A stretch of 64,000 nucleotides of DNA, taken from positions 1 to 64,000 of the forward strand of contig JAJEAL010000088.1 of NCBI GenBank assembly GCA_022822785.1. Direction: 5' to 3'. Made by a program: the position numbers and the translations under genes. The DNA comes from Candidatus Poribacteria bacterium (GTDB taxonomy: Bacteria; Poribacteria; WGA-4E; PCPOR2b). Shown here piece by piece: positions 53,944 through 63,919 of this stretch; the stretch's first letter is position 1; every line of letters starts with the position of its first letter. The notes under the pieces are model-generated. The model saw nothing but the letters and a program-made list of their open reading frames with translations, was not told where the DNA came from and ran no database searches.

Positions 53944-54801
53944 GTGCTACCTATGCATAATCAACCGTCTATCCGACGCCAAACGCTATATGATTCCCGC
54001 AACTTCTTAATCCGCTTTGTTGATTTTGCAGGTGGTCGAGCTCTGAATGGCATATCTGGGCTTGGGAATGCGACCATGCTGGTTTGGGAGACTTGGTCGT
54101 TAGCTTTTAGACCTCCATTTCAACTTAAACTGCTGGTTCATCAGTTGTTTTTGATTGGCGTCAATTCGATATCAGTTGTACTAATCTCTGGACTTTTTAC
54201 TGGTATGGTATTGGCGACACAGGGATACTATCAGCTTATCCAGCTATCAGCAGAAGGCACACTGGGCAAATTTGTCACTGTATCAGTGGTTAAAGAGCTT
54301 GGACCGATGGTCACTGCATTTGTACTTGCTGGGAGAATCGGTGCGTCGATTACGGCGGAGCTGGGTACCATGAAAGTAACCGAGCAGATAGATGCCCTTG
54401 AGGTTATGGCGACTAATCCGGTCAAGTACCTCGTTGTTCCTCGGTTTCTTGCTTGTGCAATCATGCTACCGATTTTGACGCTTTTTGCGATTGTTTTTGG
54501 AATTGCAGGTGGCTATCTCTCAGCTATTACCCTATTTGATATGAATGGTCTCTTTTTTCTTAAGCTCGCCCAAGCCAATTTGTTTATCGACAGTATTATT
54601 ACCAGTCTTGTTAAAGCATCAGCGTTTGGGATGGCGATTGCTTCGATCGGTTGTTACAAAGGTTTTACAATATCTTCAGCGGGTGGTGCCGAAGGGGTTG
54701 GCAAGTCCACAACAGGTTCAGCGGTAACTTCGCTGGTTACTATCTTGGCTCTGGATGTTTTGTTAAACCAAATGCTTCATGTGGTGTTCGGGGTGCAATA
54801 G
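53944..54801 (+). CDS. mlaE: MlaE-family ABC transporter permease
   Basis: KELGPMVTAFVLAGRIGASITAELGTMKVTEQIDALEVMATNPVKYLVVPRFLA. Confidence 0.93.
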   Translation: MLPMHNQPSIRRQTLYDSRNFLIRFVDFAGGRALNGISGLGNATMLVWETWSLAFRPPFQLKLLVHQLFLIGVNSISVVLISGLFTGMVLATQGYYQLIQLSAEGTLGKFVTVSVVKELGPMVTAFVLAGRIGASITAELGTMKVTEQIDALEVMATNPVKYLVVPRFLACAIMLPILTLFAIVFGIAGGYLSAITLFDMNGLFFLKLAQANLFIDSIITSLVKASAFGMAIASIGCYKGFTISSAGGAEGVGKSTTGSAVTSLVTILALDVLLNQMLHVVFGVQ

Positions 54802-54881
54802 TCGGCGGAATGGAGTAAAGGGCGAGGTGTATCAGTGCTATATTGGTCTCTAAATTGTGCAGCGGCTCTGCGGTAAGTAAA

Positions 54882-55619
54882 ATGATTTGGATTGAAAATC
54901 TTTGGAAAAATTTTGAAAATAAAGAGGTTCTCACCGGTCTTGAATTGTACATCCCTCGTGGTGAGACATTGGTCATCATGGGGCGAAGTGGGTGTGGGAA
55001 AAGTGTGTTGCTCAAAATGATTACCGGATTGATGAAGCCGGATCAGGGGCAAATCTGGATTGATGGTGAAGATATCACGACGCTTACGCGGAAACCCTTG
55101 GATCGTACTCGTCAAAAGCTCGGTATGCTTTTCCAATCAGCTGCCCTTTTTGACTCGATGACTGTTGAGGAAAATGTTGGGTTTATGGTTGCTCAGCATA
55201 CGAAACTCAGCAAACGTGAAATTGACGAAATCGTTGCCGAAAAGCTACATTTAGTCCAACTTGATGGCACTCAGCATCTGAGACCGGCGGAACTCAGCGG
55301 GGGTATGCGAAAACGGGTCGGGCTCGCCCGCGCTATTGCCTACAACCCAGAGGTGATACTATATGATGAGCCGACAACCGGATTGGATCCGATTACAGCC
55401 TTAGAAATTAACCGACTCATACGTGACTTGCATCAGAAGCTCCAAGTAACTTCTGTTGTTGTGACACACGACATGGATAGCGCATTTTCAGTCGGGACAA
55501 GGATGGCAATGATACACCAAGGTCAGGTGATTGCTCACGGAACCCCAGATGAAATTTGGAAGATTGATAACCCGGTTTTACAGCAATTTATCACTAATGA
55601 AAACCGTTATCAGAACTGA
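54882..55619 (+). CDS. mlaF: MlaF-family ABC transporter ATPase
   Basis: TLVIMGRSGCGKSVLLKMITGL...LSGGMRKRVGLARAIAYNPEVILYDEPTTGLDP. Confidence 0.93.
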   Translation: MIWIENLWKNFENKEVLTGLELYIPRGETLVIMGRSGCGKSVLLKMITGLMKPDQGQIWIDGEDITTLTRKPLDRTRQKLGMLFQSAALFDSMTVEENVGFMVAQHTKLSKREIDEIVAEKLHLVQLDGTQHLRPAELSGGMRKRVGLARAIAYNPEVILYDEPTTGLDPITALEINRLIRDLHQKLQVTSVVVTHDMDSAFSVGTRMAMIHQGQVIAHGTPDEIWKIDNPVLQQFITNENRYQN

Positions 55620-55640
55620 TGATGGTAGGTGAGGTGACTG

Positions 55641-57206
55641 ATGGGGGCATGGAGTGTGCAGCTCAAGGTGGGGCTTGTTGTCATCATTGGCATTGTTCTC
55701 CTTATTGTTCTGATAGTAAATGCCGCCAACTCCCCGTGGAGCGTGAGTGGTGAGTTGTTACAGGTAAACTTTAATAATGCCGGAGATCTCCGCGTGGGTG
55801 CGAAGGTTCAACTTGCCGGTGTACAGGTCGGCAAAGTCACGAGCGTTGAACTGAATCAAGACGGCACCCGTGTTGAGGTTCAGATGCGTGTCAAGGACGC
55901 TTTTCAACGGCTGCGCCAAGGTTGTCAAGTCAAAGTGGGCATCATCGGCTTTGTCGGCGAAGCGTATATTCATTTAACGAATGGTCCCGTTGGGAATCCA
56001 AACTTGAAACCGGTGGACCTTCCGCTGACGGGGAAAGATTCGATTGACCTTTCGGAACTCGCTACCCGAGGAGATTATATTGTTAGGCAGGGCACACAAT
56101 TTCTTGAATCAGCAAACCAGCTTCTAGGAGCGAATCAAGAGAACATTAGCACAGGTATTGTCGAAATGAAAGCGCTTATTGAGCAAACCAACCGCGCTTT
56201 AACCGATATAGTTGAAGTTGTGGATGCAACCGCCCAAAACCTAAATCGTATTGCACAGGAGAACGATTTTCGCTTGGGTCAAACCTATAAACGGTTCGAC
56301 CGTCTGATGGACAGATTAGAAAGTGATGCTTTACTAATCAGCAGCCAGATTGGCGATATTAATCGAACGGTGCTTGAGTTGGTGGATCGTAACTCTTCCC
56401 CTGTGGAACAGATGGTCACTGATTTACAAATGGGTGCTACGAATTTTCGTCAGCTGTCTGAGGAGTTAGATCAAGATCTCGCTGAATTAACATCGGGGCT
56501 TTCGGATTTGATTGCACAAAGCCGGGGGGTTATTGAAACTGAAACGCCTAAAGTCGACCAACTGCTTGAAAACCTTACTGATGCAACCCAAGAATTGGAT
56601 GGGCTGCGTGATAATGTGAACCAACTGCTTCATACCGTGCAGCATGGGGAAGGCAGCATCGCTCAGTTGTTGAATAAACCGGACACGCTCAATGAAATGC
56701 GAAATACAATGAAAACGGTCAACGAAACACTGATCGGATTTCAAGATTTATCTCGGTTGTTGGATCAGGGATCGGAGCAATTCAAGATACCTGTATTCGG
56801 TTGGGATTACGAACTCAGATATTTAAGCCTTGAAGAAAGCCTGCACAACGAGTTAGGTGTTTTGCTAATTGCCTCGGATAGGCAGCGATACCGACTCGGT
56901 TTAGGAACGCGTGAAGAGGAGATAAAGCTGGACTTCCAGTACGGTTATGACTTCACAAACAATCTGCGAGGTCGCGTTGGGTTCATGCGATCTAACGTTG
57001 GTGTGGGATTTGACGTGTGGCTGCTCTCTCGGAAACTTGGTATTAGCTTGGAAGGCACACATCTGACCAGCAAAAGTCCAGAACTCGGTACAGAAGTGGC
57101 GTGGCGGTTTTTTCGGAATGGACAGATTATTATTGGCGCAGAAGATCTAATATCGGGTAATATCCGCTATACAGCAGGGCTTCGGTTTTTGTCGAAAAAC
57201 TGGTAA
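55641..57206 (+). CDS. mlaD: MCE-domain (MlaD-like) substrate-binding protein
   Basis: N-terminal TM then LLQVNFNNAGDLRVGAKVQLAGVQVGKVTSVEL (MCE). Confidence 0.9.
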   Translation: MGAWSVQLKVGLVVIIGIVLLIVLIVNAANSPWSVSGELLQVNFNNAGDLRVGAKVQLAGVQVGKVTSVELNQDGTRVEVQMRVKDAFQRLRQGCQVKVGIIGFVGEAYIHLTNGPVGNPNLKPVDLPLTGKDSIDLSELATRGDYIVRQGTQFLESANQLLGANQENISTGIVEMKALIEQTNRALTDIVEVVDATAQNLNRIAQENDFRLGQTYKRFDRLMDRLESDALLISSQIGDINRTVLELVDRNSSPVEQMVTDLQMGATNFRQLSEELDQDLAELTSGLSDLIAQSRGVIETETPKVDQLLENLTDATQELDGLRDNVNQLLHTVQHGEGSIAQLLNKPDTLNEMRNTMKTVNETLIGFQDLSRLLDQGSEQFKIPVFGWDYELRYLSLEESLHNELGVLLIASDRQRYRLGLGTREEEIKLDFQYGYDFTNNLRGRVGFMRSNVGVGFDVWLLSRKLGISLEGTHLTSKSPELGTEVAWRFFRNGQIIIGAEDLISGNIRYTAGLRFLSKNW

Positions 57207-57231
57207 GCTAGCTTAGAGGTTGGGACGTCAA

Positions 57232-58590
57232 ATGGCAAAAGCGAGTCGTCAATTTGTTTGTCAGGAATGTGGTCACTCCTCGATCAGATGGCTTGGTCGC
57301 TGTCCAGGTTGTGAGGAGTGGAACACTTTCGTTGAGGAGATTGAGGAAGCGAGTACCACTCATCCTCGGCTCATAGCACAGCCGGCGAGCGATCCGGCGC
57401 CTATCACACGGGTTGCTGCGAGTGAATCAGACCGGCACCTGACAGGAATTAGTGAATTTGATCGAGTCCTCGGTGGCGGCGTTGTGCCGGGATCTGTCGT
57501 GTTAATCGGTGGCGATCCGGGAATTGGCAAATCGACGATACTGTTACAAGCAAGTGATGCACTGAGTCGCAGTTATGGACAAGTACTGTATGTATCGGGT
57601 GAAGAGTCTGTTGCCCAAACAAAGCTGCGAGCAAACCGGCTCGGTATCACTTCGGATCAGCTATACGTCCTGTGTGAAAATAGCTTGGAACAGATTGAAT
57701 CCCATATTACACAGCTCAACCCTTGTTTGGTTGTTATCGATTCGATTCAAGCAGTTCACCTTTCCGGATTACAATCGGCGCCGGGTAGTGTAGCGCAGGT
57801 TCGTGAAAGCGCAGCACACTTATTGGTTATCGCTAAAAGTAAAAATATCCCGATCATCCTCGTTGGACATGTGACCAAAGAAGGTTCTCTGGCGGGTCCC
57901 CGTGTATTAGAACATATGGTTGATACAGTCCTCTATTTTGAGGGTGAGAGTCAGCATATTTACCGTGTTCTGCGTGCCGTAAAGAACCGATTTGGCTCGA
58001 CTAACGAGATTGGCATTTTTGAGATGCTAAGCCAAGGTCTTGTTGAGGTCAAAAATCCATCGGCGTTGTTTATTAGTGAACGCCAGGAGAATACCTCCGG
58101 ATCCGTTGTGGTATCGAGTATGGAGGGCACCCGTCCATTGCTATTAGAGCTTCAAGCCTTGGTTTCTCCGTCAAGCTTCGGTTTTCCCCGCAATACGACA
58201 GCGGGGGTAGATCGCCAGCGGATAGCCTTATTGATAGCGGTACTACAGAAACGGGTTGGACTTGACATCGGTGATGCGGATGTATTTGTCAATATTACAG
58301 GTGGGATGCGCGCGGATGAGCCAGGTATTGACTTGGGTACAGCGATAGCGATAACGTCGAGCCACCGAGATATCGCTATCGATCCGCGGACTATAGTGAT
58401 TGGGGAGGTCGGTCTGGGCGGGGAGGTCCGTGCTGTTGCCCATATTGATAAACGGTTAATAGAGGCGGCAAAGTTAGGTTTTAATCGTGCAATTTTCCCT
58501 GAGTCTAATCGTAAGGGCTTAGAATTGAAGGAAGATATTGACTTGGTTGGTGTCAAAGACCTTTACGGTGCACTAGGTGCACTACTCTGA
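57232..58590 (+). CDS. radA: DNA repair protein RadA
   Basis: FVCQECGHSSIRWLGRCPGCEEWNTFVEE...LIGGDPGIGKSTILLQ...KNRFGSTNEIGIFEM. Confidence 0.97.
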   Translation: MAKASRQFVCQECGHSSIRWLGRCPGCEEWNTFVEEIEEASTTHPRLIAQPASDPAPITRVAASESDRHLTGISEFDRVLGGGVVPGSVVLIGGDPGIGKSTILLQASDALSRSYGQVLYVSGEESVAQTKLRANRLGITSDQLYVLCENSLEQIESHITQLNPCLVVIDSIQAVHLSGLQSAPGSVAQVRESAAHLLVIAKSKNIPIILVGHVTKEGSLAGPRVLEHMVDTVLYFEGESQHIYRVLRAVKNRFGSTNEIGIFEMLSQGLVEVKNPSALFISERQENTSGSVVVSSMEGTRPLLLELQALVSPSSFGFPRNTTAGVDRQRIALLIAVLQKRVGLDIGDADVFVNITGGMRADEPGIDLGTAIAITSSHRDIAIDPRTIVIGEVGLGGEVRAVAHIDKRLIEAAKLGFNRAIFPESNRKGLELKEDIDLVGVKDLYGALGALL

Positions 58591-58709
58591 ATATATGCTT
58601 ATTATACCCATGGAAGACGTGAAAACGAGATAACGGGAAAAGGAGATAAGGAGAAAAATAATCCTGTTTTGTTCTTTAATTCCCGATTCCGTTGTGTAAT
58701 CCCAGTTTC

Positions 58710-58745
58710 CGATGTGCTAAGGCTTGGTATAAGCCAAACACATCG
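58710..58745. other. Strong intergenic two-step hairpin upstream of PIN-TRAM gene
   Basis: CGATGTG(58710-58716)-ctaa-GGCTT-ggtat-AAGCC-aaa-CACATCG(58739-58745). Confidence 0.65.
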
Positions 58746-58801
58746 TGGATTCTTGGTGAAACCAAAACCTGAACATTCTTAAATCCCGATTAAGAAAGGG
58801 G

Positions 58802-59851
58802 GTGGCTCGGGTGCAAATTTGGATTATCCGTATCGCTTTTACGTTGTTTGGTGGAGCGTTGGGGTTTATCATTAGCGATTTAACAGGAGGTGTTATCGGT
58901 TTTTTTGTTACTGTCATTTTGGTAGGTATTGAGTCGTCAATCTCGCGCCCATTACTGCGCGATTTGTTTGCGTGCTTCGCTGGACTGACGTTCGGGTTAA
59001 TTGTAGCTGGTCTTATTATTTATATCATTCGAACAACGACTGGCGCGATTCTCCCGGAGGTAACAGCAGGCATTGTTCTGTCATGTGGTTATGTGGGGAC
59101 AATGATTGTTTATCGCAGGCGAGATGCTTTTGCGCTGTTTTCACTCACAACGCACGGCTTACAATCGAAGTCTCCAACGATTAAAATCCTGGATACTAGC
59201 GTTATTATTGATGGGCGTATTCTGGATATTTGCCAAACTGGATTTATTGATGGCATGTTTGTGATTCCCCGGTTTGTTTTAAATGAGTTGCAACATATCG
59301 CTGATTCTTCCGATCTGCTTCGTCGTAACAAGGGACGGCGCGGTTTCGAGATTTTGCGATTAATGCAAAACAATCCTGATATTGATGTTGAGGTGACCGA
59401 AGAGGATTTTCCGGAGGTGCCGGAGGTGGATGCCAAGTTGATCCATCTTGCTCAAGAAATTGGGGCGAAAATCATTACCAACGATTTTAACCTGAATAAA
59501 GTTGCTGAACTTCAGGGGGTCACGGTACTTAACATCAACGAACTTGCGAATTCGGTTCGTCCGGTTGTCGTCGCTGGTGAGGTTATTCAAGTGCGTGTTC
59601 TCCGTGAGGGCAAAGAACCGAACCAGGGAGTTGGTTATCTTGATGATGGGACAATGGTCATCGTTGAATACGGCAGGCAGTATGTTGGCCAGACAATTGA
59701 TGCGATTGTTACCCAAACATTGCAAACAACCGCTGGTCGGATGATTTTTACGCGTACGAAGACTGATGAGATGGATAGTGATGAACCAGAGGACGTGCGT
59801 TCTTATTCCCGCAGCTGGCCGCGGAAGCCGAATGGGGCGTCATCGTACTAA
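58802..59851 (+). CDS. PIN/TRAM domain membrane protein
   Basis: Four N-terminal TM-like segments, IKILDTSVIIDGRILDICQTGFIDGMFVIPRFVLNELQHIADSSD (PIN), C-terminal TRAM GEVIQVRVLREGKEPNQGVGYLDDGTMVIVE. Confidence 0.93.
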   Translation: MARVQIWIIRIAFTLFGGALGFIISDLTGGVIGFFVTVILVGIESSISRPLLRDLFACFAGLTFGLIVAGLIIYIIRTTTGAILPEVTAGIVLSCGYVGTMIVYRRRDAFALFSLTTHGLQSKSPTIKILDTSVIIDGRILDICQTGFIDGMFVIPRFVLNELQHIADSSDLLRRNKGRRGFEILRLMQNNPDIDVEVTEEDFPEVPEVDAKLIHLAQEIGAKIITNDFNLNKVAELQGVTVLNINELANSVRPVVVAGEVIQVRVLREGKEPNQGVGYLDDGTMVIVEYGRQYVGQTIDAIVTQTLQTTAGRMIFTRTKTDEMDSDEPEDVRSYSRSWPRKPNGASSY

Positions 59852-60491
59852 AAAGCCGTATCTGGAGCTTTTTGACAAACCGATTCTCGCACACACCCTC
59901 GGCGCCTTCGATCAAAATAGTGTCGTGGATACAATTTTTGTGATTGTTGATGGACCGGATTTCGACACTTGCCGATCGGCTGTCATTGAGCCGTACAACT
60001 TCCAAAAGGTTGCTAGTCTTGTTCCTGGCGGCGTGACACGCCAAGATTCTGTCTTCAACGGATTGAAGGTTCTCCCGGACGATACGGATTTCGTGGTTGT
60101 CCATGACGGTGTTCGTCCGTTTGTGACGGATGAGATGATTTTTACCTGTATCGAAGCGGCGTCGGATTGGGGGGCGGCAGTCGTCGCGGTCCCTGTCAAG
60201 GATACCATTAAAGTTGCCGATAGCGACGGGTTTGTCGTTGACACGCCGGATCGAAGTCAACTGTGGACGATACAGACGCCGCAGGTATTCCGGAAGAATT
60301 TGCTGCTAGAAGCCCATCGCTACGCGCGGCGCAAACAGATGCAGCTAACCGATGATGCAGCGTTGGTTGAGCAACTGGGGCTTAAAGTAAAGTGCGTTAT
60401 GGGAAGCTATAGCAATCTGAAGATTACTACCCCGGAGGATTTGGTTGTCGCTGAAGCGTTGATGCGTAAAACGGAGAAAATTCAGGCATAG
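59781..60491 (+). CDS. ispD: 2-C-methyl-D-erythritol 4-phosphate cytidylyltransferase
   Basis: CVLIPAAGRGSRMGRHRTKKPYLELFDKPILAHTL...VVVHDGVRPFV...LWTIQTPQVF; start at internal Met 59781. Confidence 0.95.
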   Translation: MNQRTCVLIPAAGRGSRMGRHRTKKPYLELFDKPILAHTLGAFDQNSVVDTIFVIVDGPDFDTCRSAVIEPYNFQKVASLVPGGVTRQDSVFNGLKVLPDDTDFVVVHDGVRPFVTDEMIFTCIEAASDWGAAVVAVPVKDTIKVADSDGFVVDTPDRSQLWTIQTPQVFRKNLLLEAHRYARRKQMQLTDDAALVEQLGLKVKCVMGSYSNLKITTPEDLVVAEALMRKTEKIQA

Positions 60492-60518
60492 TAGACATTG
60501 ATAGGTCTATAGACCACC

Positions 60519-60992
60519 ATGCGTGTAGGAATTGGTTACGATGTTCACCGATTGGGGGAAAATCGTAAATTGATACTCGGCGGTGTGACAATCCCATATA
60601 AGTTGGGGCTGGTTGGGCATTCCGATGCGGATGTATTGACCCATGCGATCTGCGATGCGCTGCTAGGTGCAGCGGGTCTAGGTGACATTGGTCAGCATTT
60701 TCCCGATACGGATGCGGCGTATGCCGGAATTGATAGCCTAATCTTACTCGGTAAGGTGAGGCTATTAATTTCTGCAGATTACGCGGTTCAGAACGTGGAT
60801 AGCACGGTGATTATGCAGCGTCCAAAACTGGCGCCTTACATCCCTGCTATGCGTCAGCGTCTTGCTGAGACGCTAGATATTTCGAGTAATCGGGTTAATG
60901 TCAAAGCGACAACATCGGAAGGGCTCGGTTTCATTGGTGAAGGCAAAGCTGTTGCCGCTGAAGCCGTTGTTTGTCTCGCCGAATTAATGTAG
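60519..60992 (+). CDS. ispF: 2-C-methyl-D-erythritol 2,4-cyclodiphosphate synthase
   Basis: [65 protein letters not shown]. Confidence 0.97.
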   Translation: MRVGIGYDVHRLGENRKLILGGVTIPYKLGLVGHSDADVLTHAICDALLGAAGLGDIGQHFPDTDAAYAGIDSLILLGKVRLLISADYAVQNVDSTVIMQRPKLAPYIPAMRQRLAETLDISSNRVNVKATTSEGLGFIGEGKAVAAEAVVCLAELM

Positions 60993-61024
60993 GTAAAGGT
61001 TTTAGCGCCCGATTTCGTTGCGTT

Positions 61025-61090
61025 CCTGATAAATCAGGACTCAGAAGCGTTGCGGTGCTTACGGAATCGTGGATGCCGATTGGATCGGCA
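61025..61090. repeat. Palindrome pair between ispF and cysS
   Basis: CCTGAT-AA-ATCAGG (61025-61038; same 14-mer at 8642-8655 and 10090-10103) and TGCCGAT-TGG-ATCGGCA (61074-61090). Confidence 0.8.
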
Positions 61091-61111
61091 CCTAAATTAG
61101 AAAGAAAGCTG

Positions 61112-62572
61112 ATGGCATTAAAGATTTATAACTCCCTCACAAGGCAGTTGGAAGAGTTTGTGCCGTTACATGAGGGAGAAGTTCTAATGTACAGTTGTGG
61201 GCCGACTGTCTACGATTACTTTCATATCGGTAACGCTCGCACGTTTCTAATTTCCGATATTGTTCGTCGTTATCTCGAATATAAGGGTTACGCCGTCACA
61301 TTAGTTCAAAATCTGACAGATATTGATGATAAGATTATCAATCGCGCAAATGAACAAGGGATTGATACCTCTCGCTTGGCACAGAAGTATGTTGATGCGT
61401 ACTTTGAGGATTCAAGCAGGTTAGGTATCCGTGCGGCTGATGTTCATCCGAGGGCGACTGAGCATATTGCGGAGATAATCGCTCTAATTCAGACGTTGAT
61501 CGACAAGCAGGCGGCTTATGAGATTGATGGAGATGTATATTACCGAGTCAACCACTTTGCGGAGTATGGAAAGTTGTCTCATCGCAAGCCGGAAGATTTA
61601 CTTGCTGGTGCTCGTGTTGAGATTGATGAACGCAAGGAGGATGCGCGGGATTTCGATCTCTGGAAAAAGTCCAAGGCAGAGGAACCGTGGTGGGATAGCC
61701 CTTGGGGTAAAGGCAGACCGGGTTGGCATATTGAGTGTTCTGCTATGGCGATGAAACACCTCGGTGAAACGATTGATATTCACGCTGGTGGGCATGACCT
61801 GCTATTCCCTCACCATGAAAATGAGATTGCTCAAAGCGAAGTGGCGACGGGCAAAACGTTTGCCCGATACTGGCTACACGTTGCGTTCTTGCAGATTGAT
61901 GGTCGACGGATGGGCAAGTCAGAAAGCAATTTTATCTTTGTCCACGATGCGGTAGAGCAATATGCGCCCGAAGCGATTCGCCATTTTCTGATTTCCGCAC
62001 AGTATCGCCATCCGTTAGATTATAACCCGACGAGCTTGAGTGAATCGAGCAGTGCTGTTCGACGGTTGAGTAACTGTATTGACGCCCTAGGACCGTATCG
62101 AGACGTGGAGGAGGATACATCTGCAGAGCTGAATGATGCCGACGCCGCTAGCTTGCGTGACGGCCTTGATACGATGCGTCAAAATTTTGAATCGACGATG
62201 GATGACGATTTCAATACCGCTGGTGCGTTAGGCGCAATTTTTAAGTTCGTCGGTGAAGTGAATCAGTTTCTTGCTGCGACCGGAGACCAGTCTTCAGACG
62301 TGGGACGGAGTGTCCTAAGTCAAGCGTATAACAGTTTGGTTGAGGTGTGTGGTGTGCTTGGCATATATGCCGAGGAGGAAGGTGCTAGCGATGAACACGC
62401 AGCCTTGACGGAGGCGCTAATGACTCTCATTCTGGAGGTGCGTCAGGATGCGAGACAGCGTAAAGATTGGGCAACGGCGGATAAAATTCGAGATCAGTTA
62501 GACGCGCTAAATGTTGAACTTCAAGATAGTCGAACGGGGACAACTTGGCGGATTATCAAAGGTGGTCGCTAG
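61112..62572 (+). CDS. cysS: Cysteinyl-tRNA synthetase
   Basis: MALKIYNSLTRQLEEFVPLHEGEVLMYSCGPTVYDYFHIGNARTFLISD...GRRMGKSESNF; start at internal ATG. Confidence 0.96.
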   Translation: MALKIYNSLTRQLEEFVPLHEGEVLMYSCGPTVYDYFHIGNARTFLISDIVRRYLEYKGYAVTLVQNLTDIDDKIINRANEQGIDTSRLAQKYVDAYFEDSSRLGIRAADVHPRATEHIAEIIALIQTLIDKQAAYEIDGDVYYRVNHFAEYGKLSHRKPEDLLAGARVEIDERKEDARDFDLWKKSKAEEPWWDSPWGKGRPGWHIECSAMAMKHLGETIDIHAGGHDLLFPHHENEIAQSEVATGKTFARYWLHVAFLQIDGRRMGKSESNFIFVHDAVEQYAPEAIRHFLISAQYRHPLDYNPTSLSESSSAVRRLSNCIDALGPYRDVEEDTSAELNDADAASLRDGLDTMRQNFESTMDDDFNTAGALGAIFKFVGEVNQFLAATGDQSSDVGRSVLSQAYNSLVEVCGVLGIYAEEEGASDEHAALTEALMTLILEVRQDARQRKDWATADKIRDQLDALNVELQDSRTGTTWRIIKGGR

Positions 62573-62607
62573 GTAAACCGGGCGGTAACTTGCGCGCGAG
62601 GGAGGTA

Positions 62608-63228
62608 ATGATGAGTCGCGGTTTGTGGTTATTGTTCATCTGCTTTTATTGGTTATCTTTGTTTGGTTGTGGCATTGTAGCGAAACAGGAGTGGAGCGAA
62701 AATTACGCCTTGATGGATGGCGTCAGCGCGACACACTCTCGGATGATTGACGGCAACATCCGGACCTTTGGTGAAACAGCATTCCGTGAAGGCTCACAAG
62801 ACTCCTACGGTCCCGCGCCGAGCTCCCAGGCAGTTGTCATGTTTCCTGAAAGAAAGATGATTCGCCGGGTGGTGATTCATTCGGATAACTTGAAGAAGTT
62901 CACCGTATATGCGGATAAGGGAACTGAGGATTGGGAGATTATCAAAGAGGTCAATAATGTCAAATCTAGCCCAATCGATCTGTTTGTGAATGCGACGTTT
63001 CCGACCGACAAAATCCGCATCCGCGTGCTAGGGACAACTGACGATGCAGCGCTGCGCCGGGGTCAACGGAGACAGAATTTTTGGGCAAGTAGTAATCGCC
63101 GTGCACCTGCCAAGATTTACGAAATTGAGCTATACGGCTATCAAGCAGCAACAGTTGCAGGTGCAGATGCAGAAGACACAGAAGATCAGCGCGAGGCGGA
63201 ATTAGATCAGCTGTTGAAGTTAGATTAA
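62608..63228 (+). CDS. Lipoprotein-like protein
   Basis: MMSRGLWLLFICFYWLSLFGCG lipobox; discoidin-like layout. Confidence 0.6.
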   Translation: MMSRGLWLLFICFYWLSLFGCGIVAKQEWSENYALMDGVSATHSRMIDGNIRTFGETAFREGSQDSYGPAPSSQAVVMFPERKMIRRVVIHSDNLKKFTVYADKGTEDWEIIKEVNNVKSSPIDLFVNATFPTDKIRIRVLGTTDDAALRRGQRRQNFWASSNRRAPAKIYEIELYGYQAATVAGADAEDTEDQREAELDQLLKLD

Positions 63229-63307
63229 TATGGGAGTGAAACGTGATGGGTGGATTATCACGTCTCACGTGCAACGCTTTACTTATTAAAAATAGAGGAG
63301 GCAAGAT

Positions 63308-63907
63308 ATGCGCTTTGCAGTACTAACTTGTTTAATGCTAGGTTTGGTTTCTATGCTGGGGTGTTTGGGACCTAGTGGTCCTGAGATTCAGTGGAGTCGG
63401 AACATCGCTCCATTTGCGGAATGTCAGGATCCAAAACTGAATGACGATAACACATTCTCTGTTGGGGAGACCTCAAGACTCATTATTGAGAAAACGACTC
63501 GCCTAACCCGGGAAGATCAAGAAGAAGAGGAGAACTTTACGCAGGCAACCTTGAAATGGGCAAAACCGCAGCCTATTCAGCGGATCGTTGTGATAGCGGA
63601 TAAAGGTAAGCTTGAATTTTTTGAAGTCCAAGTTACAGATGAAGCTGGAGAGTGGAAAACGATTAAGGCTGTCAAGAATCACTTTCGGGATGAGTATAAG
63701 CTCCAGCTGCCGGAACCCGTTCATGCTCAAGGCTTGCGTTTGAAGGTTCCGAAGAAATGGGAATCCCGGCGTGTGGGCGGGCAGAAACGCAGCACGAGAG
63801 GCGAGGGTGGCGCGGAGGTTGACATCTTTAAGCCGATCCGTGATATTCAAGTCTTCTATGCTTTGCCTCCCGAAGAGATGACAGCAGAGCCGGCAACAGG
63901 TCAGTAA
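63308..63907 (+). CDS. Lipoprotein-like protein, related in layout to preceding gene
   Basis: MRFAVLTCLMLGLVSMLGCLG lipobox; QPIQRIVVIADKGKLEFFEVQVTDEAGEWKTIKAVKNH parallels RRVVIHSDNLKKFTVYADKGTEDWEIIKEVNN. Confidence 0.6.
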   Translation: MRFAVLTCLMLGLVSMLGCLGPSGPEIQWSRNIAPFAECQDPKLNDDNTFSVGETSRLIIEKTTRLTREDQEEEENFTQATLKWAKPQPIQRIVVIADKGKLEFFEVQVTDEAGEWKTIKAVKNHFRDEYKLQLPEPVHAQGLRLKVPKKWESRRVGGQKRSTRGEGGAEVDIFKPIRDIQVFYALPPEEMTAEPATGQ

Positions 63908-63919
63908 GATTGGCAGATT

